Of a stretch of DNA of 25,138 nucleotides, positions 6,128 to 12,764 are shown piece after piece. Position 1 is the stretch's first letter, and the number at the start of each line of letters is the position of its first letter. The stretch is from Alphaproteobacteria bacterium. GTDB taxonomy: Bacteria > Pseudomonadota > Alphaproteobacteria > RF32 > CAG-239. Location: positions 1-25,138 of the forward strand of contig JAHHRI010000017.1 in assembly GCA_020025875.1 (NCBI GenBank), given 5' to 3'. Under the pieces are notes generated by a model. It was not told the origin of the DNA, did not search any database, and saw only the letters and a program-made list of their open reading frames with translations. Made by a program: the position numbers and the translations under genes.

Positions 6128-6865
6128 ATGGAAAAAATCATCAATTATATCTCTCACGGAAAAGGATCCGGAATCAAATTTTTATTGCTTCTTTCTCTGG
6201 TTCTCGCCATTTTTTATGCGGTAGATTTCAAATATTTCGGGGATACACTGCTTTCTCCCGCCATGCAAAAAGCGGCAGACGTCTTTTTGCCGCTTAAAAT
6301 CGAAAACGGCGAAGTTACCGAACCGAAAGACACATTCAAAACTTATGATTTGGTTGTCGGACAGGAAGGTGATGCCGAGGCAAAAAATATCAATCTGGTT
6401 ATGGACACCTCCACAGATTATTTGGAAACTGCCGGCTTAAAACAGGGGCTTTACCTGACAAAGCGGGCTTTTTATACCGTTACCGACAACCAAATCAGAG
6501 TTTACAATCTGGAAAATTCTTCTTATTTTCCGCAAGGTGACTATACCGATATGTTCAAACATTACATCAGCTGGGTAAGCTTTTTTGTCGGCTTGTTCGG
6601 GTTTGCGGTTTTGTTTGTGTTTTATTTGATTGCCGTTCTCTTTTATGCCTACTGCGCTTACGGCATTGCTGCCATTTTCAGAAAAAAATATACCTTCGAC
6701 TTGAGAATGCGCCTGAGTTCGCTGGCTTTTATCGCCACCAGTATTGTATTTATCATCTTGGATTGGTTCGGCTTCAGTAACGGGTGGTTTTTTCTGCTGG
6801 CGGTGCTGGCGTTGCAAACGCTGGTCATAAAAGATCTGCCGGAGCAGGAATCGAAGGTGGCATAA
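6128..6865 (+). CDS. DUF1189-like inner-membrane protein
   Basis: A 245-residue protein. The ATG at 6128 is preferred because GGAAGC precedes it and the MEKIINYISHGKGSG start leads straight into the first membrane helix (FLLLLSLVLAIFYAV). A soluble loop of about 120 residues follows, with LPLKIENGEVTEPKDTFKTYDLVV and a short extracytoplasmic beta-type region. Then come three or four membrane helices (WVSFFVGLFGFAVLFVFYLIAV, LSSLAFIATSIVFIIL, WFFLLAVLALQTL). This topology and the ENGEV segment resemble the DUF1189 family of integral membrane proteins of unknown function. It ends with its own strong terminator and is separated by 75 bases from the preceding gene. Assignment to DUF1189 is moderate. 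Confidence 0.65.
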   Translation: MEKIINYISHGKGSGIKFLLLLSLVLAIFYAVDFKYFGDTLLSPAMQKAADVFLPLKIENGEVTEPKDTFKTYDLVVGQEGDAEAKNINLVMDTSTDYLETAGLKQGLYLTKRAFYTVTDNQIRVYNLENSSYFPQGDYTDMFKHYISWVSFFVGLFGFAVLFVFYLIAVLFYAYCAYGIAAIFRKKYTFDLRMRLSSLAFIATSIVFIILDWFGFSNGWFFLLAVLALQTLVIKDLPEQESKVA

Positions 6866-6916
6866 TTCTTTTTTAATCGGAAACCGGCGCGATATGCCGA
6901 AAGCCATTTTTGATAA

Positions 6917-6958
6917 CGCGAATCAGGAAAGACAACAGCTTTCTTGATTTGCGTTTTT
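6917..6958 (+). terminator. Strong Rho-independent terminator
   Basis: CGCGAATCAGGAAAG (6917-6931) pairs over 15 bases with CTTTCTTGATTTGCG (6939-6953), with two G-U wobbles and a 7-base loop, followed by TTTTT. It ends the transcript of the DUF1189-like gene. Confidence 0.9.
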
Positions 6959-6982
6959 GGCAAAAAGGCAACCGACAATGTA

Positions 6983-7011
6983 TTGACAGACGCTCGGCTG
7001 CGGATTATATT
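6983..7011 (+). promoter_or_regulatory. Strong promoter with a long leader
   Basis: A consensus TTGACA (6983-6988) and TATATT (7006-7011) are 17 bases apart. The next supported start codon is at 7225, giving a leader of about 200 bases. The leader holds a GTTCTT/AAGAAC hairpin near 7033-7048 and an A-rich stretch but no recognised riboswitch. Confidence 0.75.
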
Positions 7012-7224
7012 GCTTCTTATGCGGCACACGGCTGTTCTTTTTTAAGAACATATTGTACTTTCGGAAGATCTTTTTCTCCTTTTTCTTCAACATATACAAA
7101 AATGCGGTTTCAAATAAAGAAATAAAAACTTTTTTGCGATGAAAGCAGTTTACAAATAAAAAGCAATATGCTAAAATTGGACAAAACAAGACAAATATTT
7201 TACAAAACAAAGGTGGTGACAAAA

Positions 7225-8211
7225 GTGAACAAAGAAGCATGGAAAAAGCTGGCACAAAAGGCAGGAAACAAAATGAAAAAAGGGGCGCTTCGTCTGGCTA
7301 TTTTTGCAACAACGCTGGTTGGGAACGGAACGACATCGGCATCTGCCCCGTCGGCCTCGACTTCCTCTTTTGCAAACATCAAAACAAGCGTGCCCACCGT
7401 CAGAACAGAACCGACGGACAGCATCGGTCAGATTGATTTATCGGAACAAATATGCGAGCAGCTGATCGACGGCAAAAAGAACATCGCCGGCAACTTTGAT
7501 CTGAAAGGTCGCACATTTACCGCCGACGAACTGGCGGAAATCGGTCAATGCGAATTGAGCGAACAAATTCAGAAAACGGCGCAAAAAACCTCCAAACGCG
7601 GGTTGCCCAAAAAAGGACAGCAGACTTATTGTCTTAGCGCGGTTAAATCTTTCTTTGCCCAAAACGGCATTACGATTGATGCCCAGCGTTTTGCCTACCG
7701 TGCCGTTTCAGGCTTTCAGTCTAACGAAAACTTTACTGAAGTTGAAGCCGATATGAGCAACTTTCGTTCGTTGCCCGACGGTGCCGTCATTGCATGGGAA
7801 AAAGGCACCACGCGCTATGGTCATATTGCCATGAAAATCGGCAACAAGGAATTTTGCGATTTTGTTTATAATCTGCGCACCAACAACCGTCGGGGCAGCA
7901 GCGGACAACGCTATGGAAAACCGCATATTTTTATCCTCAAAGACATGACTTTCAGCAAAGAACTGACGCAGAAACTGATTGCCGAAGGACGCCTTGACAA
8001 GTCGCTGGAAAAGCAAGCGCAAGCTCTGATCAAAATCAATGATATGAAAAACTTGCTCAGCTCGATTGAGCTGACTTCGATCACCAAAAACCTGTCACAA
8101 AAGGATTTGCCGACGGCTGACAAAATAACCTTAAAAAATTCGGAAAAACGCGAAGGCGATTCTTTGCAGTTGCCGATAGAGATATTGAACAAGAAGCGAC
8201 AGAGAAACTGA
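7225..8211 (+). CDS. Exported putative Cys/His (CHAP/NlpC-like) peptidase or amidase
   Basis: About 328 residues. The GTG at 7225 is preferred because AAAGGTGGTGA precedes it; an upstream ATG at 7168 lacks a ribosome site. A long basic N-terminus followed by a hydrophobic stretch (GALRLAIFATTLVGNG...ASA) looks like a signal peptide. The central domain has TYCLSAVKSFFAQNG (nucleophile Cys), LPDGAVIAWEKG and TRYGHIAMKIG (His). This is the Cys then G-D/A-V-I then GHxA order of CHAP and NlpC/P60 papain-fold peptidoglycan hydrolases. The C-terminal ~80 residues are helical and charged. Cell-wall hydrolysis is inferred from the motif order. The downstream terminator appears displaced by the inserted block at 8221-12061. 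Confidence 0.65.
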   Translation: MNKEAWKKLAQKAGNKMKKGALRLAIFATTLVGNGTTSASAPSASTSSFANIKTSVPTVRTEPTDSIGQIDLSEQICEQLIDGKKNIAGNFDLKGRTFTADELAEIGQCELSEQIQKTAQKTSKRGLPKKGQQTYCLSAVKSFFAQNGITIDAQRFAYRAVSGFQSNENFTEVEADMSNFRSLPDGAVIAWEKGTTRYGHIAMKIGNKEFCDFVYNLRTNNRRGSSGQRYGKPHIFILKDMTFSKELTQKLIAEGRLDKSLEKQAQALIKINDMKNLLSSIELTSITKNLSQKDLPTADKITLKNSEKREGDSLQLPIEILNKKRQRN

Positions 8212-8298
8212 GCTTTTGTTTGCTCCCCAGGGGGCGGCAATCAGCTTTTTCTCGGCTGCAGTTTTCTGGCGGTTCAGCTTTTCCAGTTTTTCATTCAT
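8131..8298 (-). pseudogene. Truncated conjugative-element gene (DUF3847-like N-terminus)
   Basis: On the minus strand an ATG at 8298 follows a strong AAAGGAG ribosome site and encodes MNEKLEKLNRQKTAAEKKL. This resembles the coiled N-terminus of DUF3847 proteins found beside relaxase genes in Firmicutes conjugative transposons. The frame then enters the 20-bp repeat (reading AAPWGA) and continues only as antisense of the peptidase gene. It is therefore a gene beheaded at the island boundary. The family match rests on about 20 residues, so the assignment is tentative; the truncation at the repeat is what the sequence shows. Confidence 0.45.
8221..8240. repeat. Left copy of the 20-bp direct repeat bounding the R-M island
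   Basis: TGCTCCCCAGGGGGCGGCAA is identical to 12042-12061 and in the same orientation; the flanks differ immediately on both sides. It lies nine bases after the stop codon of the peptidase gene. It may be an attachment-site core left by site-specific integration. Confidence 0.8.
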
Positions 8299-8326
8299 GT
8301 GTTTCAGCTCCTTTCTGAATAATGGG

Positions 8327-8362
8327 CAAAACAAAAGCGACCAACTTTTTACGGTTGATCGC
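8327..8362 (-). terminator. Terminator of the R-M operon
   Basis: On the minus strand GCGATCAAC pairs with GTTGGTCGC (8354-8362 with 8337-8345; one U-G wobble, 8-base loop), followed by TTTTGTTTTG. It is positioned just after the stop of the restriction nuclease gene. Confidence 0.8.
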
Positions 8363-8390
8363 CTTTGGGTTAATCATTATTTTTGTGTTC

Positions 8391-8978
8391 TTAAGATGAA
8401 AATTCATTCGCTAAATGATTGCTTAACTCGGACAATGACTTGATTAGTCCCAGATTACTATATTCAAAATTCTGCGTTAGACTATCCCACTGCATGAATC
8501 CAAGACAATGTTCATGACTCTTGCCGTCAACTATGGTCTGAATATCAGAAATATGGGTTTCCGTAGAAAGAATATGTGCTAAGCGTGGACTTGCTCCATT
8601 ATCAATATTAACCAGTAAACCATATTTTGCTCCAGAAACCAAACAGTATCCAACAAGTTGTGACCATTCTTTAAGTCCTGCACTGTTCATTAGTTTGACT
8701 TCAAGAATTAAAATCTCAAATTGTGTTCCATCAGTAATCAAAGCAAAAATATCAAGGTTTAGCGGGGGGACTCGATTGGCAAAATTTTTAACGCAGGTAC
8801 ATTTATCTGGATGTTTGGAAATAATTCTTTGCAGATTGTTTTTCAGTTCGCCGATACCCCAAAAAACACTGAGTTCTTTGTGGCGTTTCGCTCTGAAATT
8901 ACTTTTAAGCTGAGCTTCTATAAAAGTTTGGATTTCTGGATAATATGAAACTTCATTTCGGCTGCGTTTACCGGACAT
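8391..8978 (-). CDS. Putative PD-(D/E)XK restriction endonuclease
   Basis: A 195-residue protein starting MSGKRSRNEVSYYPE. The start at 8978 has a GAGGAGG ribosome site 9 bases upstream, inside the 3' end of the preceding gene, which it overlaps by 11 bases. The nuclease core is visible as NLDIF (Asp76) followed after 16 residues by ILEVK (Glu93, Lys95), then a helix with SQLVGYCL (Gln107, Tyr111) like the QxxxY element of RecB/Cas4-type PD-(D/E)XK nucleases. It lies third in an operon with a C5 methyltransferase, so the cleavage role in a type II-like R-M system is a strong inference. The small size and lack of an evident recognition domain suggest that it may depend on the middle gene for specificity. 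Confidence 0.75.
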   Translation of the reverse strand: MSGKRSRNEVSYYPEIQTFIEAQLKSNFRAKRHKELSVFWGIGELKNNLQRIISKHPDKCTCVKNFANRVPPLNLDIFALITDGTQFEILILEVKLMNSAGLKEWSQLVGYCLVSGAKYGLLVNIDNGASPRLAHILSTETHISDIQTIVDGKSHEHCLGFMQWDSLTQNFEYSNLGLIKSLSELSNHLANEFSS

Positions 8979-10359
8979 CTCGTAAGTCCTCCTCAGTAAT
9001 TTGACGAACGAGCAATTTATATTCATTATCCGGCGAATTTGTTACCAAGTGCTTGTAAACATTAGGATTTCGAGCACCAATTAAAGCACCACGACCATTT
9101 CCCACAATAACTAATGGTGTAAGCAGATCAGGCTTTCTTATTTCAACCGATAAATCTGCGTCATTATGTGAATGGCGTTCAACAATTTGAAAATATCCTT
9201 TTGGACGCTTGCCAGAAAGTTCGTCATCGTTTGCAATGATATAGGCAACCGCTTGGAGAATTTCAGTTATTGGATAACCAGTATCCACAGTAGTGCCATA
9301 TAACAAAGCTGTTTTATCTTCCTTGTATTGGTCTATCAGGGTTCCAATATTTACATTAAGAAAAGTGTACTCCCGTCCTGACAGCAGGGAGTCTGCTTGA
9401 ATAATCTCCTCTATCTGAATGTAGCTATCCTTATGCAAAATTGGGAATGGGTTAATCAGTTCCCCAATATGTTCAAACTGTTCCCTGATTTTACAGTATG
9501 GAGCGTGTTCACAGCCCATTACCGCACAAAAATGCCTGAAATGAATGTAATGCCCACCCCTAATCAGTTCCGGCAAACGGGTATCATTTTCAGCTGGATG
9601 CACTGTGGATGGAGTGAAATGCATATCCCTCGTTTCACATCTTTCCGCAGCATGAGTTTCCCTTTGTAATCTACGATTTTCATTTGATGTTTCTGCTTTC
9701 GTTCTAAACGCAAATGCACCAAACTGAGCATATTGATCCAATAAAATTCGCAGTTTAAAGCCTTTGTTCCATTGAGCATAGTATGAATCGTTTGTGCAGT
9801 GGATATTTGGATGATTCCAGTTTACCTGATCGGGAATACAATTTATGCTGTACAACAGTCGACACAAATCACATACGAACTTAAAGTTGTAACCCTTGAT
9901 TTCAAAAGAAATAATTTGATGCTCATCGGTAAAACGGCGCTGTGATTTTGCCATACTTCCGATTGTATCCGCTAATCCAGCAATAAAGCGGCGTTTAAGA
10001 TTGTCATCGACTAATTCTAATATGATCTGACTTATATTGGCACTTCCTCGAAGCTCGCCTTCACACAGAATGCCATAGTGCATAAGGTCATTTTTTACCG
10101 CTGTTGTATCGCCTTCGCAAAGAATTGTCCAAGCCCCTCCGGGAGTGGTTTCATATTGAACAGAAAGGTCATAGACAGCCCGAAACATTTGCCCTACTTT
10201 GCGTAGAATATCTCCTGCAATTTCTCCAGCACGCTGTGGATTTTCAAGGTATGAACCCCATTTTTTATATGGCAGGCGAATACTGAAAACATCTTCTGCA
10301 TTTCCAAACACACCTCCACCTATGATTAACCCCAATAGGTATGCTTTATCTGTATCCAT
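8968..10359 (-). CDS. LAGLIDADG-like protein with degenerate catalytic motifs, in an R-M operon
   Basis: A 463-residue protein; start supported by AAGGGG about 8 bases upstream and by the 12-base gap after the methyltransferase. Residues 6-16 (AYLLGLIIGGG) and 124-135 (RFIAGLADTIGS) have the position and shape of the two LAGLIDADG helices of a monomeric homing endonuclease. A repeat-like strand region follows each. The acidic residue that binds metal (position 8 of the motif) is Gly15 in the first and Ile133 in the second, so it should not cleave DNA by that site. The C-terminal half (about 265-463) is of unknown fold. It has a possible zinc cluster HFRHFCAVMGCEHAPYC near 273-289. A DNA-binding or specificity role for the adjacent nuclease is inferred. 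The family call is by motif only. Confidence 0.6.
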   Translation of the reverse strand: MDTDKAYLLGLIIGGGVFGNAEDVFSIRLPYKKWGSYLENPQRAGEIAGDILRKVGQMFRAVYDLSVQYETTPGGAWTILCEGDTTAVKNDLMHYGILCEGELRGSANISQIILELVDDNLKRRFIAGLADTIGSMAKSQRRFTDEHQIISFEIKGYNFKFVCDLCRLLYSINCIPDQVNWNHPNIHCTNDSYYAQWNKGFKLRILLDQYAQFGAFAFRTKAETSNENRRLQRETHAAERCETRDMHFTPSTVHPAENDTRLPELIRGGHYIHFRHFCAVMGCEHAPYCKIREQFEHIGELINPFPILHKDSYIQIEEIIQADSLLSGREYTFLNVNIGTLIDQYKEDKTALLYGTTVDTGYPITEILQAVAYIIANDDELSGKRPKGYFQIVERHSHNDADLSVEIRKPDLLTPLVIVGNGRGALIGARNPNVYKHLVTNSPDNEYKLLVRQITEEDLRDVR

Positions 10360-10371
10360 TCTCTTATCCCC

Positions 10372-11631
10372 TTACTTTTCACTTGTATTTTTCTTAAATA
10401 CTTGCTCCATTATGGCTGAAGCGATATTGTATCCCAACATAACCGGCACAGCATTTCCTATGACTTTATACATTGCTGTAATGTTTCGTGCTGTATCTGT
10501 TAAGAAGTTAAAATCATCGGGGAAAGTCTGGATGCGAGCTACTTCTCGTACAGTAAACCTTCTGTTTTCAGTAGGATGTATAATGCCACAGTTCTCCGGC
10601 TGGGCAGATGCTGTCATAGTTCCACAAATTTCATCTCTTGAAAAACGACGGTAAAAATTGGGCGAATGGTACTTTTTCATGTTATCTCGGATTCTTTGGA
10701 AACGAGGAGCTAAATGTTCATATGGAACATCTTTCCACGAACCACCCTCGGGAATAAATCTAACCATGTCCAGTGCCTGTGGCGAAAGTGCCCAATCCAC
10801 ATTGTTGGCTACTTCCGGAGGCACATCTAAAATGTGACGCAGCGTCAGATTTTCTTTAGTTTGCTTTTGGGGAAATTCAAATGTAATACCCAAGTCTTTG
10901 CGGACACCGACAAACAAAACTCGTTGACGATTTTGAGGGACACCATAATCCGATGCATTTACAAGCTGGTGCACGACATTATATCCCACGCCATTCATGT
11001 TAGACAAATCTTCAATAATGACTTCTGCTAAATTGCGTCCATCAATATACTTTGTCGAAAGCAAACCTTTAACATTTTCAAAGACAATTACTTTCGGCAT
11101 CTTTTTTTGAATTATACGCAGACACTCTTTGTATAGCATACCACGAGAGTCGTAGACACCTTTCCGATTACCTGCATTAGAAAAAGGCTGACACGGAAAA
11201 CCAGCGGTTAAAATATCTCCATCTGGAATTTCATCTTCACCAACCGATAATATATCACGCTTATCTATTTTGCCTAAGTTGAGTGAGTATATTGCTTGAG
11301 CATCTGCATCAAAGTCATTTGCAAACACAATGTCAAATCCTACTTTTTTGAACCCCAAGTCCATTCCACCACAACCTGAAAACAGGGAAATCAGGCGAGG
11401 ATGCTCTGGGGTTTCCTGTTCCAGTTCGGGGAGATTTGTTATATTGTGTGCGGGTTTGTTTTGACAAGAGTTAGACACATATTCATCAACATCACACGCA
11501 CGAATCCGCCAAATACGATTACCAAGTTTTGAAGCTGGCAAACTACCATTTCCAATCATTCGTCGTATAGTTTTTTCAGAAAGCTGTAGATATTGAGCTG
11601 TTTGATAAACAGTTAACAATTCCGTATCCAT
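10372..11631 (-). CDS. DNA (cytosine-5-)-methyltransferase with N-terminal HTH domain
   Basis: A 419-residue protein. Residues about 4-52 form an excisionase/MerR-type HTH (LLTVYQTAQYLQLSEKTIRR ending DVDEYV). The methyltransferase follows with motif I LISLFSGCGGMDLG (80-93), motif IV GFPCQPFSNAG with catalytic Cys147, motif VI FENVKG (184-189), motif VIII QNRQR (233-237), a recognition region, motif IX near 355-371 (ENRRFTVREVARIQTFPDDF) and motif X IGNAVP (391-396). All catalytic motifs are intact. It protects host DNA against the partner nuclease. The start has GGAGG nine bases upstream. The added HTH suggests it represses its own promoter, as known for M.SsoII/M.EcoRII-type enzymes. Confidence 0.95.
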   Translation of the reverse strand: MDTELLTVYQTAQYLQLSEKTIRRMIGNGSLPASKLGNRIWRIRACDVDEYVSNSCQNKPAHNITNLPELEQETPEHPRLISLFSGCGGMDLGFKKVGFDIVFANDFDADAQAIYSLNLGKIDKRDILSVGEDEIPDGDILTAGFPCQPFSNAGNRKGVYDSRGMLYKECLRIIQKKMPKVIVFENVKGLLSTKYIDGRNLAEVIIEDLSNMNGVGYNVVHQLVNASDYGVPQNRQRVLFVGVRKDLGITFEFPQKQTKENLTLRHILDVPPEVANNVDWALSPQALDMVRFIPEGGSWKDVPYEHLAPRFQRIRDNMKKYHSPNFYRRFSRDEICGTMTASAQPENCGIIHPTENRRFTVREVARIQTFPDDFNFLTDTARNITAMYKVIGNAVPVMLGYNIASAIMEQVFKKNTSEK

Positions 11632-11658
11632 AGGTTAATTCCTCCACTCTGCTCTTCG

Positions 11659-11696
11659 CTATTATACGTTCTAATATACGAAATTCCGAATGTCAA
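11659..11696 (-). promoter_or_regulatory. R-M operon promoter with a tandem repeat operator
   Basis: On the minus strand TTGACA (11691-11696) and TAGAAC (11668-11673) are 17 bases apart. Covering and following the -10 is a near-perfect direct repeat, CGTATATTAG (11671-11680) and CGTATAATAG (11659-11668), separated by two bases. The 12-base periodicity is a plausible operator for the HTH fused to the methyltransferase. A GGAGG ribosome site follows. Confidence 0.65.
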
Positions 11697-11823
11697 TAAA
11701 ATAAGGGAAAACAGAGGATAATGAGGGACTTATATGGACATATTTTCAATATACGCAAATCGAACAATCGTTCTGGAGCAAGAAGTTCAAATCGCTTTAC
11801 TGGCATTGCTCACACACATATTA

Positions 11824-11861
11824 CGGTCAGAACATCGGGTGCAGACCCGATGTTCTGACCG
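11824..11861. repeat. Perfect 17-bp inverted repeat, four-base loop
   Basis: CGGTCAGAACATCGGGT (11824-11840) and its exact complement ACCCGATGTTCTGACCG (11845-11861) surround GCAG. There is no T-run on either side, so it is not a typical terminator. It could be a recombination or protein-binding site or a small palindromic insertion. Confidence 0.85.
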
Positions 11862-12041
11862 CAAATCAACCTTAAATGCTACATCACTTTGTCTTGCTGT
11901 TGAAGCCATTTTGTCGGGCGTATTGGCTGGCTTTTTGCCTGCGTTCCTCACTATATGGTGGCTGCTCATCATTAGCCGTTCGGTCTGTGTCAGAATGATG
12001 TTGTTCTGAAATACGGGGTCAACATAGGGCTTTATATCCTG

Positions 12042-12061
12042 TGCTCCCCAGGGGGCGGCAA
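12042..12061. repeat. Right copy of the 20-bp direct repeat
   Basis: Identical in sequence and orientation to 8221-8240. Joining the left and right outer flanks at one copy would place the strong terminator at 12081 directly after the peptidase gene at 7225-8211, a sensible pre-insertion arrangement. Confidence 0.8.
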
Positions 12062-12080
12062 CCATCGGGCTGACGCTTTT

Positions 12081-12123
12081 AAAAAAGGAACCCACCGGAT
12101 AAGCCGGTGGGTTCCTTTTTTTT
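12081..12123. terminator. Bidirectional terminator
   Basis: GGAACCCACCGG (12087-12098) pairs with CCGGTGGGTTCC (12104-12115), loop ATAAG, flanked by six As on the left and a run of Ts on the right. It can terminate the HdeD-like gene on the minus strand and + strand transcripts, originally perhaps that of the peptidase gene. Confidence 0.92.
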
Positions 12124-12141
12124 CAACATAGGGAGCAAAGT

Positions 12142-12678
12142 TTACCGTGGCATATAGACATATTCGGCAATGGCAATGGCGCCGTACAAAATGATATACA
12201 TCCCCAGCAGTGTGGTTATGGCGATTGCGCCGAAGCTCGGAAAAATCAAGATGATAAAGGCAAACAACACCCCTAAAGCTCCGATCCCGAAACTCCAGCC
12301 CCAAGGTATGCCCATCTTCTTTAGTTGAAAAGAGCTTACAAGCTGGATAACGCCGACCGACAAACACCACAGTGCAAAAATCATCGGCAAAGTAGCGGCC
12401 GTAACGCCCAAATTTGCCACTAAGATAACGCCCACCAATATATCCAGCAGCCCCACCAGCAGATACCATCCGGACTGATAGGAAAAAGACGCCAGAAAAT
12501 AGCCGGCGCCGATAACCATAAAAGCTATGCCGATATAAAGCGCCAATCCCAACAGGCTGGCCAGCGGATTTAACCAAACGTAAAAGCCCAGAAACAACAT
12601 CATGATACCGGCAATTAAATGCCAGAAACCGACTGTTTGCATTTTTTTCTCATTGACGGGAATGATAGGTTCGACCAT
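12142..12678 (-). CDS. HdeD-family (DUF308) membrane protein
   Basis: A 178-residue, very hydrophobic protein with about six membrane helices in three pairs (HLIAGIMMLFLGFYVWLNP, LGLALYIGIAFMVIGAGYFL, WYLLVGLLDILVGVILVAN and so on). The repeated G-x-x-x-x-I/L-G pattern is typical of HdeD/DUF308 proteins. In E. coli HdeD takes part in acid resistance at high cell density; the role here is by family only. The start has AGAGGAG seven bases upstream. The gene ends at the bidirectional terminator at 12081-12123. The gap of 86 bases to the HAD gene upstream has no clear terminator, so readthrough is possible. Confidence 0.85.
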   Translation of the reverse strand: MVEPIIPVNEKKMQTVGFWHLIAGIMMLFLGFYVWLNPLASLLGLALYIGIAFMVIGAGYFLASFSYQSGWYLLVGLLDILVGVILVANLGVTAATLPMIFALWCLSVGVIQLVSSFQLKKMGIPWGWSFGIGALGVLFAFIILIFPSFGAIAITTLLGMYIILYGAIAIAEYVYMPR

Positions 12679-12764
12679 ATTTTTTCTCCTCTAAAATCTC
12701 TTTCCCTTAAAAAATAGCCTTTTTTTTCAGATTTCAAAGATCGTCAGTCGATTATTTATCATCA

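Larger units (their letters stand above)
11787..12065 (-). pseudogene. Unassigned ORF at the right end of the island, probably a fragment
   Basis: A 92-codon minus-strand frame from an ATG at 12065 that has no ribosome site. It reads through the 20-bp repeat (AAPWGA) into QDIKPYVDPVFQNNIILTQT and on to an end that crosses the 17-bp palindrome. Amino acid composition looks protein-like up to the palindrome. The overlapping + strand frame (11734-12009) is no better supported. The start lies outside the island in host sequence, so any real gene has lost its 5' end. No family is recognised. The 400 bases between the methyltransferase promoter and the right repeat otherwise hold nothing I can support. 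Confidence 0.3.

Noticed and set aside
11734..12009. A 91-codon + strand frame at the right side of the island
   Set aside because: It crosses the 17-bp palindrome, overlaps the equally weak minus-strand frame, and has no family resemblance; neither can be supported as an intact gene.
8221..12061. Transposon with a 20-bp target-site duplication
   Set aside because: No terminal inverted repeats are seen just inside the repeats (TCAGCTTTTT on one side, CAGGATATAA on the other as read inward) and no transposase is present; an attachment-site or homology-driven origin fits better.
12032..12577. A 181-codon minus-strand frame overlapping the HdeD-like gene
   Set aside because: Wrong frame of the HdeD gene; it runs through the bidirectional terminator.
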